64,000 bases of DNA from JAJDAT01 sp964344185 (GTDB lineage Bacteria; Nitrospinota; Nitrospinia; Nitrospinales; JAJDAT01). Each line of letters begins with the position of its first letter. Position 1 is the stretch's first letter. The translations under genes were made by a program, and so were the position numbers. Below the pieces are notes generated by a model. The model was not told the origin of the DNA and did not search any database. It saw nothing but the letters and a program-made list of their open reading frames with translations. Below are positions 50,684 through 60,408 of this stretch, piece by piece. Location of the stretch: the NCBI GenBank assembly GCA_964344185.1, contig CAYFMN010000013.1:37731-101730 (forward strand). Reading direction: 5' to 3'.

Positions 50684-51853
50684 ATGATCAAATACTTAAC
50701 ATTTGGCGAAATTCCGTCGAAACGTCATTCAATTTTTTACAATGGCCACTCATTGTTAAATGAGTATTGTTTTACTCGGGAAGGGTTTGAAGATCCCTAC
50801 TCAATTTTATATTTGATTCATCCACCTACCAACGAAACCAATGTTCACGAATATGAAGCTCCGAGTTGGTCCAATCCGGTCGCCAGGACTGAAAATTTAT
50901 TGAGAAGAAGACATTTCTGCGGAATGGAAGTTAAATCCGCTAAAAATTTTCTGGATGCGCGTTTTGCTTTAGCTTTTAACGAAGATTTAGTCTACGGAAT
51001 TTGCAGCCCTTCGCTTGATACGGATTTATTTTTCGCAAACAACGATGGAGACGAATTATTTTTTGTAATTGACGGAAAAATTCAATTTCAATCGTTATTC
51101 GGAAAATTATCATTAGAATCAGGGGATTATCTGCTCGTTCCAAAGTCGTGTCCCTATCGATTGCAATTTCAAGGTTCTCCACGGCTTTTGTACGTGGAAG
51201 CAAAGTCAGGAATGGGATTACCTCAAGAATTCCGCAACGCTGGCGGACAATTTAAAATGGACGCCCCATATAACGAGCGAAGCTTTAAAACGCCGGAGTG
51301 GGATTCCCACTTATTTAAAAGTTCTGATCCCGTTTCAATCGTTCGCAAACGCGCAGGCGCTTTTACAAAAACCGATTATCAAACAAATTATTTCAAAATG
51401 ATGGGGTGGGATGGTTATGTTTATCCCTTCGCTATAAATTTAAATGATATCCAACCGAAAACAGGAAGATTCCATTTACCTCCTTCTTCGCATTTGACAT
51501 TTGCTGGAACCGGGTTTTCGATAATGAGTTTTCTGCCGCGCATTTTAGATTTTGACAAGCAGGCGGTTCCTTGTCCTTTTTATCATTCTTCAGTAGATTG
51601 CGACGAATTATTACTTTATGTTTCCGGCGATTTTACGAGTCGAAAAGGTATCGGCCAGGGGTCTATAAGCTTTCATCCCTCGGGAATTCCTCATGGTCCT
51701 CATCCTGGAGCTTATCAAAACTCTATTGGAAAGAAGGAAACGCAAGAGAAAGCTGTCATGGTTGATACATACTGCCCTCTTAAGCTAACCGAAGAAAGTC
51801 GAACCGTTGAAGATCTTAGTTACTCAGATAGCTGGAAGGAAATTTCGTTATGA
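50684..51853 (+). CDS. hmgA: Homogentisate 1,2-dioxygenase
   Basis: Opens the homogentisate ring to maleylacetoacetate. Cupin-type protein of 389 residues; iron-ligand region CPFYHSSVDCDELLLYVSGDF is split as CPFYHSSVD and CDELLLYVSGDF, followed by HPSGIPHGPHPGAY. Somewhat shorter than the common 430-residue form. Its stop overlaps the flavin-reductase start by four bases (ATGA). Context with HPPD and the FAH-family gene confirms the pathway. Confidence 0.92.
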   Translation: MIKYLTFGEIPSKRHSIFYNGHSLLNEYCFTREGFEDPYSILYLIHPPTNETNVHEYEAPSWSNPVARTENLLRRRHFCGMEVKSAKNFLDARFALAFNEDLVYGICSPSLDTDLFFANNDGDELFFVIDGKIQFQSLFGKLSLESGDYLLVPKSCPYRLQFQGSPRLLYVEAKSGMGLPQEFRNAGGQFKMDAPYNERSFKTPEWDSHLFKSSDPVSIVRKRAGAFTKTDYQTNYFKMMGWDGYVYPFAINLNDIQPKTGRFHLPPSSHLTFAGTGFSIMSFLPRILDFDKQAVPCPFYHSSVDCDELLLYVSGDFTSRKGIGQGSISFHPSGIPHGPHPGAYQNSIGKKETQEKAVMVDTYCPLKLTEESRTVEDLSYSDSWKEISL

Positions 51854-52494
51854 CCAACTCAAACGGTTTTATACCCATTATTCCTTCTGAACATTCTTGG
51901 AGGGATATTTATCAGCTAATGAATTCGGTCGTTCAGCCCCGGCCTATTGCCTGGATATCAACAGTATCGCCAGAAGGTTGTCACAATATTGCGCCATTTA
52001 GTTATTTCAACATTTGCTCTATGAATCCTCCGATGATTTCTAATTCAATATTTTATAATCGCGACGGATCTAAAAAAGACACTTTGAATAACATAGAAGC
52101 TACCGGCAAATATGTTATTGGAACAATTTCATTTAGTTCGGTAGAAAAAGCTAACCTGAGTTCGGCTCCTTTGAGTTTCGATCAAGACGAGTTTGAAAAA
52201 GCCCAAATTCCGTTTATCGATAGAGGAGCGGGGAATCCAAGATTTGTAGCCGATTGTTTGGTGAATATGGTTTGCGAATTGAATCAAGTCGTTTCTTTAG
52301 GGGAAGGCCCAGGAGTTGGTAATTTGGTTATTGGATATGTGCGAAATATAGTTTTATCTTCCAAGTTAGGCGAAATCGAATGGAAAAAAGGTTTGCCGCC
52401 AAACTTGTTGGACAATGTTGGTCGTATGGGGGGAGGTTTTTATTCTAAAACGCGAGATGTCTTTGAGTTAAAACGGCCTGAGGTTCCTAAATAA
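51850..52494 (+). CDS. Flavin reductase family (FMN-binding split barrel) protein
   Basis: 214 residues with the flavin-reductase-like pattern: QPRPIAWISTVSPEGCHNIAPFSYFNICS, then TGKYVIGTISFSS, and IGYVRNIVLSS. The family binds FMN and either reduces it for a partner oxygenase or is a stand-alone oxidoreductase. Its place between hmgA and the thiolase, with an ATGA overlap, shows it is cotranscribed with the tyrosine pathway; similar genes occur in other homogentisate operons. No partner monooxygenase is present, so its role is unknown. Confidence 0.85.
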   Translation: MTNSNGFIPIIPSEHSWRDIYQLMNSVVQPRPIAWISTVSPEGCHNIAPFSYFNICSMNPPMISNSIFYNRDGSKKDTLNNIEATGKYVIGTISFSSVEKANLSSAPLSFDQDEFEKAQIPFIDRGAGNPRFVADCLVNMVCELNQVVSLGEGPGVGNLVIGYVRNIVLSSKLGEIEWKKGLPPNLLDNVGRMGGGFYSKTRDVFELKRPEVPK

Positions 52495-52499
52495 TTGTT

Positions 52500-53690
52500 A
52501 TGGCCAATTTAATTCCAAATCACGCCGTAGGGTCTCTAGTGTATGCGGCCATCCGCACTCCCATCGGGAGTTTTAATGGAGCCTTATCTAGTTTGTCCGC
52601 CCCACAGCTTGCATCTGTTGCAATAAAAGAGGCGATGAACATGAGCGGCTTCACTGCAGAAAGAGTGAGCGAGGCAATCATAGGCCAAGTCCTGCAATCT
52701 GGTTGCGGTCAAGCCCCTGCGAGACAGGCCGCTTTATTAGCCGGTTTGCCCGATGGAGTTGCGGCGACAACGGTGAATAAGGTTTGCGGTTCTGGCATGA
52801 AAGCGGTGATGATGGCCGATCAAGCTATTCGATTGGGAGAAGCAGGTTTTATTTTAGCTGGCGGTATGGAAAGCATGAGTCAGGCTCCTCACTTAATTCC
52901 GCGAATGCGCAGAGGAAAATATTTAGGGCATGAAAAAATAGTCGATAGTTTAATTTGGGATGGCTTATGGGACCCTCACGAGGACGGTCACATGGGAGAG
53001 CTTTGCGAAAAACTAGGTAAAAATTTAGGCTACGATAGAAAAGCTCAAGACGCCTATGCTGAATTAAGTTATCGTCGAGCTTTGGAAGCGATAAGACAAG
53101 GTTACTTTACTGAAGAAATTGTTCCAATAACTATCGAAAAAAATAAAGTTGAACCGCAAATTGGTTACGACGAAGAACCAAGCGAAGACGCATTGCAATC
53201 TCTTCCACTCCTACAACCTGTGTATGATCTTGAGAATGGAACTATTACCAAGGGGAACGGAGCCAAGATCAGCGATGGGGCGGCTATATTAGCTATAGGC
53301 AAACAGTTTCCGGGATTAACTCCCATAGCGAGAATTCTGGGTTCGGCTTGTCACGCCGAATCTCCCGCTACGTTTGGGATGGCTCCTGTAGGAGCAATTC
53401 GCAAATTGATGGGAAAATGCAAATTGCGGATAGAGGATATTGACTTGTTTGAGATTAATGAAGCGTTTGCATTAATGTCTCTGGCCGTTAATGACCGACT
53501 GAATCTGGACCCTGAGAAAGTCAACGTTAATGGCGGCGGCATTGCTTTAGGTCACCCTATCGGAGCAACAGGCGCTCGCATCATAGTGAGTCTAATACAC
53601 GCGCTGAGACGAAGAGGAGGCAGGCTCGGAATAGCGGCTTTATGTATCGGCGGCGGAGAAGCTACGGCTGTTGCCTTGGAAATCATTTAG
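52500..53690 (+). CDS. Acetyl-CoA C-acetyltransferase (thiolase)
   Basis: Condensing/cleaving thiolase with active residues Cys96 (NKVCGSGMKAVM), His352 (GGGIALGHPIGATGAR) and Cys382 (ALCIGGGEATAV); INEAFAL also present. 396 residues is normal. With the acetoacetyl-CoA synthetase next door it would turn acetoacetate, an end product of tyrosine breakdown, into two acetyl-CoA. It starts 5 bp after the flavin-reductase stop. Confidence 0.93.
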   Translation: MANLIPNHAVGSLVYAAIRTPIGSFNGALSSLSAPQLASVAIKEAMNMSGFTAERVSEAIIGQVLQSGCGQAPARQAALLAGLPDGVAATTVNKVCGSGMKAVMMADQAIRLGEAGFILAGGMESMSQAPHLIPRMRRGKYLGHEKIVDSLIWDGLWDPHEDGHMGELCEKLGKNLGYDRKAQDAYAELSYRRALEAIRQGYFTEEIVPITIEKNKVEPQIGYDEEPSEDALQSLPLLQPVYDLENGTITKGNGAKISDGAAILAIGKQFPGLTPIARILGSACHAESPATFGMAPVGAIRKLMGKCKLRIEDIDLFEINEAFALMSLAVNDRLNLDPEKVNVNGGGIALGHPIGATGARIIVSLIHALRRRGGRLGIAALCIGGGEATAVALEII

Positions 53691-53766
53691 CGAACTATTA
53701 CCAAAGTCTTGCCTTTAATACTTGGAAGATTCCTATAACCTTTAAAAAGGAAGTGGAATCCCTACT

Positions 53767-55746
53767 ATGAATCCAATTCTTTGGAAACCTGATTCATCGA
53801 ACATAGAAACTTCTAATATGTATCGTTTCATGAAATCCGTGGCACGAAAATTTCATGTTGATATAGAAGATTATTCGGCGTTACACCGTTGGTCGATTGA
53901 TCATTTCTGCGATTTCTGGGAACATTATAGAAAATTTTCTCAAATTCAGTTTCACGCTCCTCCTTTAACTACGTTAAGCTCTGAAAAAATGCCTGGAGCG
54001 CGTTGGTTTGAAGGTGCAGCCTTGAACTATACCGAAAATCTTCTACAGGGAGATCCAGAGCGAATCGCTATCATTGGAAAAACAGAAGAATTTCCTATTT
54101 CTTCTATGACTTATGGAGAATTATCTAATCAGGTAAAGAGATTTGGTTCGGCATTGGAAAAGAGTGGGATAAAGGCCGGTGATCGCGTGGCGGGTTTATT
54201 GCCTAACATTCCTGAGACCGTTGTAGCCATGTTGGGAACTGCGGCAATTGGAGCGGTTTGGACTTCATGTTCTCCAGATTTTGGACCAAAGGGCGTGATG
54301 GATCGATTTGGTCAGATTGAGCCAAAGATTTTAATCTGCGCTAACAGTTATCATTACGGTGGGGTTAAACATGAAATTTCAGAAACATTAAAAAAACTTA
54401 TTGAAGAAATTCCTTCAGTTGAAAAAGTTATATTGGTTCCGAATGGCGGGGATTTAGAGTTAAGGCGTTCAAATGCTATTTGCTTCTGGGATGACTTTCT
54501 AAGCGAAGGAGATTTGGAATTTTTTAAGTTTGTGCCTCTGCCCTTTAATCATCCTCTATTCATTATGTATTCTTCGGGAACGACCGGACTACCGAAGTGT
54601 CTTGTCCACGGGGCTGGCGGTACTTTATTACAACATCACAAAGAACATGCTTTGCATTGTAATATTGACCAAAATGATGTCGTATTTTTTTATACGACCT
54701 GTGGTTGGATGATGTGGAACTGGTTAGTGTCCTGTTTAGCTCAAAAAGCCGCTATTGTTTTGTACGATGGTTCTCCCGTGCATCCCTCCAATAATACTCT
54801 ATGGAAACTGGTTGAAGAGTTAGGAATAACAGTTTTTGGAACCAGCCCTAAATTTCTTTCAATTAATCGGCAAAGAAGATTAGCTCCAAAGAAATCGGCA
54901 AACTTATCAAGCCTGAAAACTATTCTTTCGACTGGATCGCCTTTAAACCCGGAGGATTTTCGCTGGGTATATAAGTACGTTAAAGAAGATATTCAACTTT
55001 CCTCTATTTGCGGCGGAACAGATATAATTTCCTGTTTTATATTGGGTAATCCAATGTTGCCGGTACGGGAAGGAGAAATCCAATGTATTGGATTGGGAAT
55101 GGACGTTGTAGCGTTAAACGAAAAAGGGAAACCTGTTTTTAATGAGAAAGGAGAGTTGGCCTGCCGAAAACCATTTCCATCCATGCCGCTTGAGTTTTGG
55201 AACGATCCAGATGGAGCTAAATATCGCAGAGCTTATTTTCATAAGGCTCCAGGAATTTGGGTTCATGGAGATTATGTAGAAATTAAGGATCATGGCGGTG
55301 TTATTGTATACGGTAGAAGCGATGCAACTTTGAATCCTTCCGGTATACGTATTGGTGTTGCGGAAATTTATCGAATCGTAGAGGCAATGGAAGAAGTTAA
55401 AGACAGTTTGATTATTGGGGTTAATGAAAATTCAGACGTTCAAACTATATTATTTGTCGTGTTAGAGGATGATTTGGAATTGACGGACAATCTTACGCAA
55501 AAAATCAAAAATTGCATTAAATTAGAAGCAACGCCGCGTCATTCTCCGAAGGAGATTTACCGAGTTTCAGAAATTCCCGTTACCATGAACGGTAAAAAAG
55601 TTGAATTGACAGTTCGCGATATATTTGAAGAAAGGTTAATTTCCAATCGCGACTCACTGGCGAATCCAGATTGTTTGCATGAATTTGAAAGTATTAAAGC
55701 GAAGCGCAAGAAGCGGGATAATCGTTTTTTAATTGGCGTGAAATAA
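53767..55746 (+). CDS. Acetoacetyl-CoA synthetase
   Basis: ANL-superfamily acyl-CoA synthetase, 659 residues, with the family N-terminal WKPDSSNIETSNMYRFM and GARWFEGAALNYTENLL, the AMP-binding P-loop YSSGTTGLPK, TTCGWMMWN, GGTDIISCF and YGRSDATLNPSGIRIG with the hinge Asp. These features match acetoacetyl-CoA synthetases rather than acetyl-CoA synthetases. It activates acetoacetate for the adjacent thiolase. It ends 2 bp from the convergent rimO stop, with no room for a terminator between them. Confidence 0.92.
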   Translation: MNPILWKPDSSNIETSNMYRFMKSVARKFHVDIEDYSALHRWSIDHFCDFWEHYRKFSQIQFHAPPLTTLSSEKMPGARWFEGAALNYTENLLQGDPERIAIIGKTEEFPISSMTYGELSNQVKRFGSALEKSGIKAGDRVAGLLPNIPETVVAMLGTAAIGAVWTSCSPDFGPKGVMDRFGQIEPKILICANSYHYGGVKHEISETLKKLIEEIPSVEKVILVPNGGDLELRRSNAICFWDDFLSEGDLEFFKFVPLPFNHPLFIMYSSGTTGLPKCLVHGAGGTLLQHHKEHALHCNIDQNDVVFFYTTCGWMMWNWLVSCLAQKAAIVLYDGSPVHPSNNTLWKLVEELGITVFGTSPKFLSINRQRRLAPKKSANLSSLKTILSTGSPLNPEDFRWVYKYVKEDIQLSSICGGTDIISCFILGNPMLPVREGEIQCIGLGMDVVALNEKGKPVFNEKGELACRKPFPSMPLEFWNDPDGAKYRRAYFHKAPGIWVHGDYVEIKDHGGVIVYGRSDATLNPSGIRIGVAEIYRIVEAMEEVKDSLIIGVNENSDVQTILFVVLEDDLELTDNLTQKIKNCIKLEATPRHSPKEIYRVSEIPVTMNGKKVELTVRDIFEERLISNRDSLANPDCLHEFESIKAKRKKRDNRFLIGVK

Positions 55747-55748
55747 AA

Positions 55749-57092
55749 CTAGCTTACTGGTTCGTGCTCAAGAGCCTTTGCGACTAAATCATAATCTAAA
55801 GCCCTGTCTATGCGCATTGGAACAATTTGACCTGGCAATACTTCGCTTTCCTCTATTATGATTTGGCCGTCTATTTCCGGAGCTTGAAAGGAAGCTCTAC
55901 CCGTCATCAAAAAGCTCTCTTCTTCTAGACCCTCCACTAAGACGGGATAAGTTTTTCCTATTTTTCTCTGGTTTTTGCGAAACGAAATTTCTTTTTGAAT
56001 TCGCATCAACTCATTTTTTCTTTCTTCGGCAACTTCCGGGGGAACTTTGTCTGAATAGTCGAAAGCGGCGGTTCCCTCTTCATCGGAATAGGTAAAAACT
56101 CCTACATGATCAAATTCGGCTTCTTCTAAAAATTTCGCCAATTTCTGAAACCTTTCTTCAGTTTCTCCAGGAAATCCAACTATAAACGTTGTACGCAAAG
56201 CAATATTGGGAATTTTTTTTCTACAGTTTTCAAGCATGTTCCTGACAAGAGTTTCCGTTTCCTGGCGTTTCATCAGCTTTAACATTTCGTTATCGATATG
56301 TTGAAGTGGAACGTCAATATAGTCGCAGACTTTTTCTTCGTCGCGAATACATTCAAGCAGAACATCGTCAATCAAAGTAGGGTAGCAATAGAGTAACCTG
56401 AGCCAATCAACATCTTTTATTTTTACTAGTTCCTTAAGTAGTTGAACCAAGCCGTTTTTTAGACCTAGATCATTTCCATAAAGAGTGGTGACCTGCGATA
56501 CTAGATTGAATTCGCGAACTCCTTTTTGCGCCAAAGCGCCAGTTTCTTCAACAATGGATTCGATAGTTCTGCTGCGAAAGGCTCCCCTGATTTTTGGAAT
56601 ATAGCAGAAGGCGCATTTGAAGGAACAACCTTCTCCTATTTTTAAATAGGTGGAGTAAAAAGGAGTGATTAATTCCCTTTGTCCGTAAGATTCAAAATAT
56701 TCCGGTATGATAGTTGGTTTTCTGTCTTCATCTCGATTTGAAGATTCTTTTTCTAAAAGATTTTTTAGTTGCGGATAACCGTCGACTCCCATTAACAGGT
56801 CAATTTCTGGAATTTCATGAATTAGCTCTTCTCCGTATCTTTGCGAAAGGCAACCCGTAACAACCAGCTTGGAACATTTGCCGGTAATTTTCATTTGGGC
56901 CATTTCGAAAATGGCGTCGATGGATTCTCTTTTAGAAGATTCAATAAACCCGCATGTATTAACTATTAGAACGTCCGCTTCTTCGTGGACTGAAGTCCAT
57001 TCATAACCGCTTTTTAGTAAATCTCCCAGCGCCAATTCAGTGTCTACCGTGTTCTTGGGGCAGCCCAGGCTTACCATTCCTATTTTTTTCAT
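55749..57092 (-). CDS. rimO: Ribosomal protein S12 methylthiotransferase
   Basis: Radical SAM methylthiotransferase. N-terminal cluster cysteines Cys11 (SLGCPKNTVDTE), Cys47 (VNTCGFIE) and Cys81 (VTGCLSQRY); SAM cluster Cys156, Cys160, Cys163 in GEGCSFKCAFCYIPKIRG; C-terminal TRAM domain. It methylthiolates an Asp of S12. The start SLGCPKNTVDTE and the family motif IGEGCSFKCAFC favour RimO over MiaB. 447 residues is normal. Confidence 0.94.
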   Translation of the reverse strand: MKKIGMVSLGCPKNTVDTELALGDLLKSGYEWTSVHEEADVLIVNTCGFIESSKRESIDAIFEMAQMKITGKCSKLVVTGCLSQRYGEELIHEIPEIDLLMGVDGYPQLKNLLEKESSNRDEDRKPTIIPEYFESYGQRELITPFYSTYLKIGEGCSFKCAFCYIPKIRGAFRSRTIESIVEETGALAQKGVREFNLVSQVTTLYGNDLGLKNGLVQLLKELVKIKDVDWLRLLYCYPTLIDDVLLECIRDEEKVCDYIDVPLQHIDNEMLKLMKRQETETLVRNMLENCRKKIPNIALRTTFIVGFPGETEERFQKLAKFLEEAEFDHVGVFTYSDEEGTAAFDYSDKVPPEVAEERKNELMRIQKEISFRKNQRKIGKTYPVLVEGLEEESFLMTGRASFQAPEIDGQIIIEESEVLPGQIVPMRIDRALDYDLVAKALEHEPVS

Positions 57093-57137
57093 TCAGCCTC
57101 TATTCTCAACGCCTTTAAACATTGGCGAAAACAAGAT

Positions 57138-57749
57138 TTAACCTTCATTGATTTTTTTCTTCATCCTTTCTATTAGCTCAGGATATCCTTTAGAGCGAAT
57201 CACTTTTTTGAATTGAGATCTTAAGTTATTTCGCATACTAACCCCATCAAGGATTACGTCTGTGATTAACCAGTTTCCTTTATTTGAATGGAGGGAGAAA
57301 TCGATATCGATTTCGCCTTGATCGGGGCTGGTAATGGAAACCGGCACCAGAGCTTTTTCTCCGTTAATTTCGCCGCTTAAAAACTTAATTTTAAGATTGA
57401 CAAAAAACTGAGCCGAGCTGGGAAAGGCGATTTTAACAAAAACTTGACTTAGAAGCGAGACAAAGGATTTTTGTTCTTCAGAGGTTCGTTCTTTCCAATA
57501 TTTACCTAAAGTTTTTTGACTTACTTTTTCTAAATCCATTAAGCCAAGCGCTTTTTGGGATGAAACGCGATTTATTTCGATTTGCTCTTTAGAAAGAGTT
57601 TTTCCTTCTTTTATTTTATTTATTGAGCTGAGTAATTCTTTTACCGTTTGCTCAGGGGATATATTCGGTTTTTTTGCCAAGGCGTAACTTACAGATAAAT
57701 GAAAACCGATTAAAATGATTAGTATTTTTAGTAATTTTTTATGGATCAT
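57138..57749 (-). CDS. mlaC: MlaC/Ttg2D-family periplasmic phospholipid-binding protein
   Basis: A signal peptide (KKLLKILIILIGFHLSVSYALA) is followed by the MlaC fold: SPEQTVKELLSSINKIKEG, then KTLGKYWKERTSEEQKSFVSLLSQVFVK, VSITSPDQGEIDIDFSLHS and NWLITDVILDGVSM. It ferries lipids between the outer-membrane complex and MlaD. I use ATG 57749, which gives a clean signal peptide; a longer frame starts at a TTG 13 codons earlier. It is unlinked to mlaEFD, 42 kb away, and lies just before rimO. Confidence 0.88.
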   Translation of the reverse strand: MIHKKLLKILIILIGFHLSVSYALAKKPNISPEQTVKELLSSINKIKEGKTLSKEQIEINRVSSQKALGLMDLEKVSQKTLGKYWKERTSEEQKSFVSLLSQVFVKIAFPSSAQFFVNLKIKFLSGEINGEKALVPVSITSPDQGEIDIDFSLHSNKGNWLITDVILDGVSMRNNLRSQFKKVIRSKGYPELIERMKKKINEG

Positions 57750-57945
57750 TTTTTGTCTCACTGCGGCGTTATAAAGGTGTAATATCAATGGGCAACCAGT
57801 TAATTTGTGTTTTTCTTTACTGGTATTATAATAAAGAAAATTTCGCTATGTAAGCGATATTACGTCATTAAGAAATGGTCAAGAGATTGCTTTTTTCGGT
57901 AATGCGCTTATTCAACTCGGCCAATGAGCGATTGAAGAACGTCGG

Positions 57946-58683
57946 ATGAAAAAATCGTTGATTCTAATTACATTTTTAACTTTGATGGGGATACCAATAT
58001 TTGCTGTAGCCGTTCGATCCGGTACGCTAGACTCTAATTTGGAGATAAAAGATTCTTTTGAGCATTATCATAATCTGGAAAAAGAAATAAAAAAATCTCT
58101 ACAAAGAGGTCCAAATTCCTGGGAACTCTACTGGCAATTGGCGCGCGCACAATTTTATATGGGAAATCGTTCAAAGAACGAAAAAGAGCAAAAAAACTTT
58201 TATACTTTATGTAAAAAAAACGCGGATCAGTCGTTAGATTTTAATCCAGAATCGGCAGGCGGTAATTATTTTAAAGCTATTTGTTCTGGAAAATTGGGAC
58301 AACTAAATGGAATCTGGAGCTCGGTATCCATGATTTCTGGATTTAGAAAGCGAATGGAGCGAGCGGTTCAATTAGATCCACAATTTGAGTATGGCGGTCC
58401 TCACAGAGCGTTAGGAAAACTGTTTCATGATCTACCTTTTGTTTTGGGGGGAGATTTAAAGCGATCCATTGAGCACCTAAAACTAGCGGTTCAACTGGGG
58501 CCAGAATATTCGGATAATTATTACTACCTTTTCGAATCGTTGTTTGACGCAAAAGAGTATGAATCCGCGAAATCCGCATTATCAGAATATCTGGAAAAAA
58601 GCCGCAACGAGCGAGACGCCTCCCAAAAAAGGAAACGGGCCGAAAAATTTCTTAGACAAATCGACACCATCCTCCAGCCTTAG
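57946..58683 (+). CDS. TRAP-T/TatT-like TPR periplasmic protein
   Basis: An N-terminal signal peptide (about residues 1-22) is followed by helical repeats. The segment FEYGGPHRALGKLFHDLP and FVLGGDLKRSIEHLKLAVQL matches the TatT (T-component) family of TRAP transporter-associated proteins. 245 residues. It ends 7 bp before the recN start, so the two genes are likely cotranscribed. No TRAP transporter genes are near, so its partner is unknown. Confidence 0.75.
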   Translation: MKKSLILITFLTLMGIPIFAVAVRSGTLDSNLEIKDSFEHYHNLEKEIKKSLQRGPNSWELYWQLARAQFYMGNRSKNEKEQKNFYTLCKKNADQSLDFNPESAGGNYFKAICSGKLGQLNGIWSSVSMISGFRKRMERAVQLDPQFEYGGPHRALGKLFHDLPFVLGGDLKRSIEHLKLAVQLGPEYSDNYYYLFESLFDAKEYESAKSALSEYLEKSRNERDASQKRKRAEKFLRQIDTILQP

Positions 58684-58690
58684 CCGATCC

Positions 58691-60394
58691 ATGCTGAAAG
58701 AACTACATATTTCTAACATTGCAATAATAGACAAACTAAAAGTTGAGTTTCGGGAAGGTCTTAATGTTCTTACCGGCGAAACGGGCGCTGGAAAGTCTAT
58801 TATTATAGGCGCCTTAAATCTGGCTTTAGGCGGCAGGGCAGATAACGATATGATCCGGTCAGGGCAAACGACGGCTTCGGTTGAAGCTTTATTTTATTCC
58901 GACAACCCTGAGCTATTTCGACTGTTGGGTGATTTGGGAATCGAAATGGAAGACAATCAAATCATAATTAAACGAATTATTTCTTCCAAAGAGAAAAATA
59001 GAAATTTCATTAATGGAAGTAATATAACTGTTGGGGTTTTATCGCAAATTGGTCAAAATTTGGTCGATATCCATGGGCAACACGATCATCAAACTTTACT
59101 TCAACCTGCGCGACATCTTGAGATGTTGGACGCTTACGGAAAGCTAGCTAATGACAGGATTAAATTTGCTGGTGATTACAACAATTATTTATCGATTTGT
59201 AAGCAGATCCAAACTTTGGAATCTAACGAAAGAGAGAGATTGCAAAGAGAGGATTTGCTTCGGTTTCAATTAGAGGAAATTGATCGCGCCGAGTTGTCTG
59301 AAAACGAGGAGGAAAAATTAAAAACGGAACTAAAAAGGCTTTCAAACTTTGAAACTATTCATCAAAGTTTGAGTAGAGCTTCCGCCTACCTTTCTGAAGA
59401 AGAAGGTTCCATCATCGAGAAACTGCGTATTGTTGAAAAAGAGTTGGGAACTCTTGAAGTATTAGATTCTGAAACTGAATCTTTTTATAAACAGGCCCAA
59501 AATATTTTTTACGAAGCGGAAGATCTAGCGCAAAAACTTTCTTCGTTTGCTTATTCAATTGAATTTAACCCAGAACGTCTCGCCGAAGTTGAAGATCGAA
59601 TTGCGGAAATTAACGAGTTAAAAAGAAAATATGGAAATGATATTGGATCTGTTTTAGCGTATCGCGATGAAATCGACAAAGAGTTGGAAACCCTTTCTTC
59701 ATCGCAAGAAGAAGCGGAATTATTGAAAGCGAAACGTTTGGGATTAGAAAAATTATTGAGTGAGTCTGCGGTTAAATTAGCCGATAAGAGGGAAGCGACA
59801 GCGGCAGAGTTAAAAAAGAAATTGGAAAAGGAACTTCGCGATTTAAATATGAAAAAGGCTTGTATAGAAGTCTTGTTTAAGTATGAAGAGGGAGGATTTG
59901 TGGAGTTTCGCAATAAGAAGACGAAATTAAGTTCGGTAGGGTTAGGCAGTATGGAATTTACATTTTCTTCTAACCCTGGAGAAACTCCCAAACCGTTGTC
60001 AAAAATCGCTTCTGGCGGAGAACTTTCTCGAGTTGCTTTAGCGCTAAAAACAATCCTAAATAAACAAGACCCCGTTCCAGTTTTGGTTTTTGACGAAGTA
60101 GATACTGGCGTTGGAGGTCCGACGGCTGAAAAGATTGGCGCTAAACTTCTTAATTTAGCTAGGACCAAACAAGCTTTATGCATTACCCATTTGCCGCAAA
60201 TCGCCGGTATGGGTAACGCACACTTTTCTATTTCGAAGGAAGCCGCTGATCGTACTCGGGTGCAAATACGAGAATTAGATTACGATCAAAGAGTAGAAGA
60301 AATTGCTCGTATGTCGGGAGGAGAAAAAGTTTCGGATACCGCTAGAAATTACGCTCGAGAAATGATAAAAAGCAAAGCAAAAAATAAAGTCTAA
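58691..60394 (+). CDS. recN: DNA repair protein RecN
   Basis: SMC-like ATPase for double-strand break repair. Walker A is GETGAGKS in LNVLTGETGAGKSIIIGALN; a long coiled coil (about 155-355) and the C-terminal signature region IASGGELSRVALALK and LVFDEVDTGVGG follow. The start is ATG 58691 (MLKELHISNIAIID); an open frame extends 49 codons upstream but overlaps the TatT-like gene and is unlike the family. 567 residues. It converges on the tpsB-like gene with a 14-bp gap. Confidence 0.95.
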   Translation: MLKELHISNIAIIDKLKVEFREGLNVLTGETGAGKSIIIGALNLALGGRADNDMIRSGQTTASVEALFYSDNPELFRLLGDLGIEMEDNQIIIKRIISSKEKNRNFINGSNITVGVLSQIGQNLVDIHGQHDHQTLLQPARHLEMLDAYGKLANDRIKFAGDYNNYLSICKQIQTLESNERERLQREDLLRFQLEEIDRAELSENEEEKLKTELKRLSNFETIHQSLSRASAYLSEEEGSIIEKLRIVEKELGTLEVLDSETESFYKQAQNIFYEAEDLAQKLSSFAYSIEFNPERLAEVEDRIAEINELKRKYGNDIGSVLAYRDEIDKELETLSSSQEEAELLKAKRLGLEKLLSESAVKLADKREATAAELKKKLEKELRDLNMKKACIEVLFKYEEGGFVEFRNKKTKLSSVGLGSMEFTFSSNPGETPKPLSKIASGGELSRVALALKTILNKQDPVPVLVFDEVDTGVGGPTAEKIGAKLLNLARTKQALCITHLPQIAGMGNAHFSISKEAADRTRVQIRELDYDQRVEEIARMSGGEKVSDTARNYAREMIKSKAKNKV

Positions 60395-60408
60395 GGTTTA
60401 AAGAGCTA

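Noticed and set aside
58544..58690. 49-codon N-terminal extension of recN
   Set aside because: It overlaps the upstream TatT-like gene in another frame and does not resemble RecN.
59551..60183. 210-codon minus-strand open frame inside recN
   Set aside because: Antisense to the conserved RecN C-terminal ATPase motifs; Ser/Pro/Asn-rich composition typical of a shadow frame.
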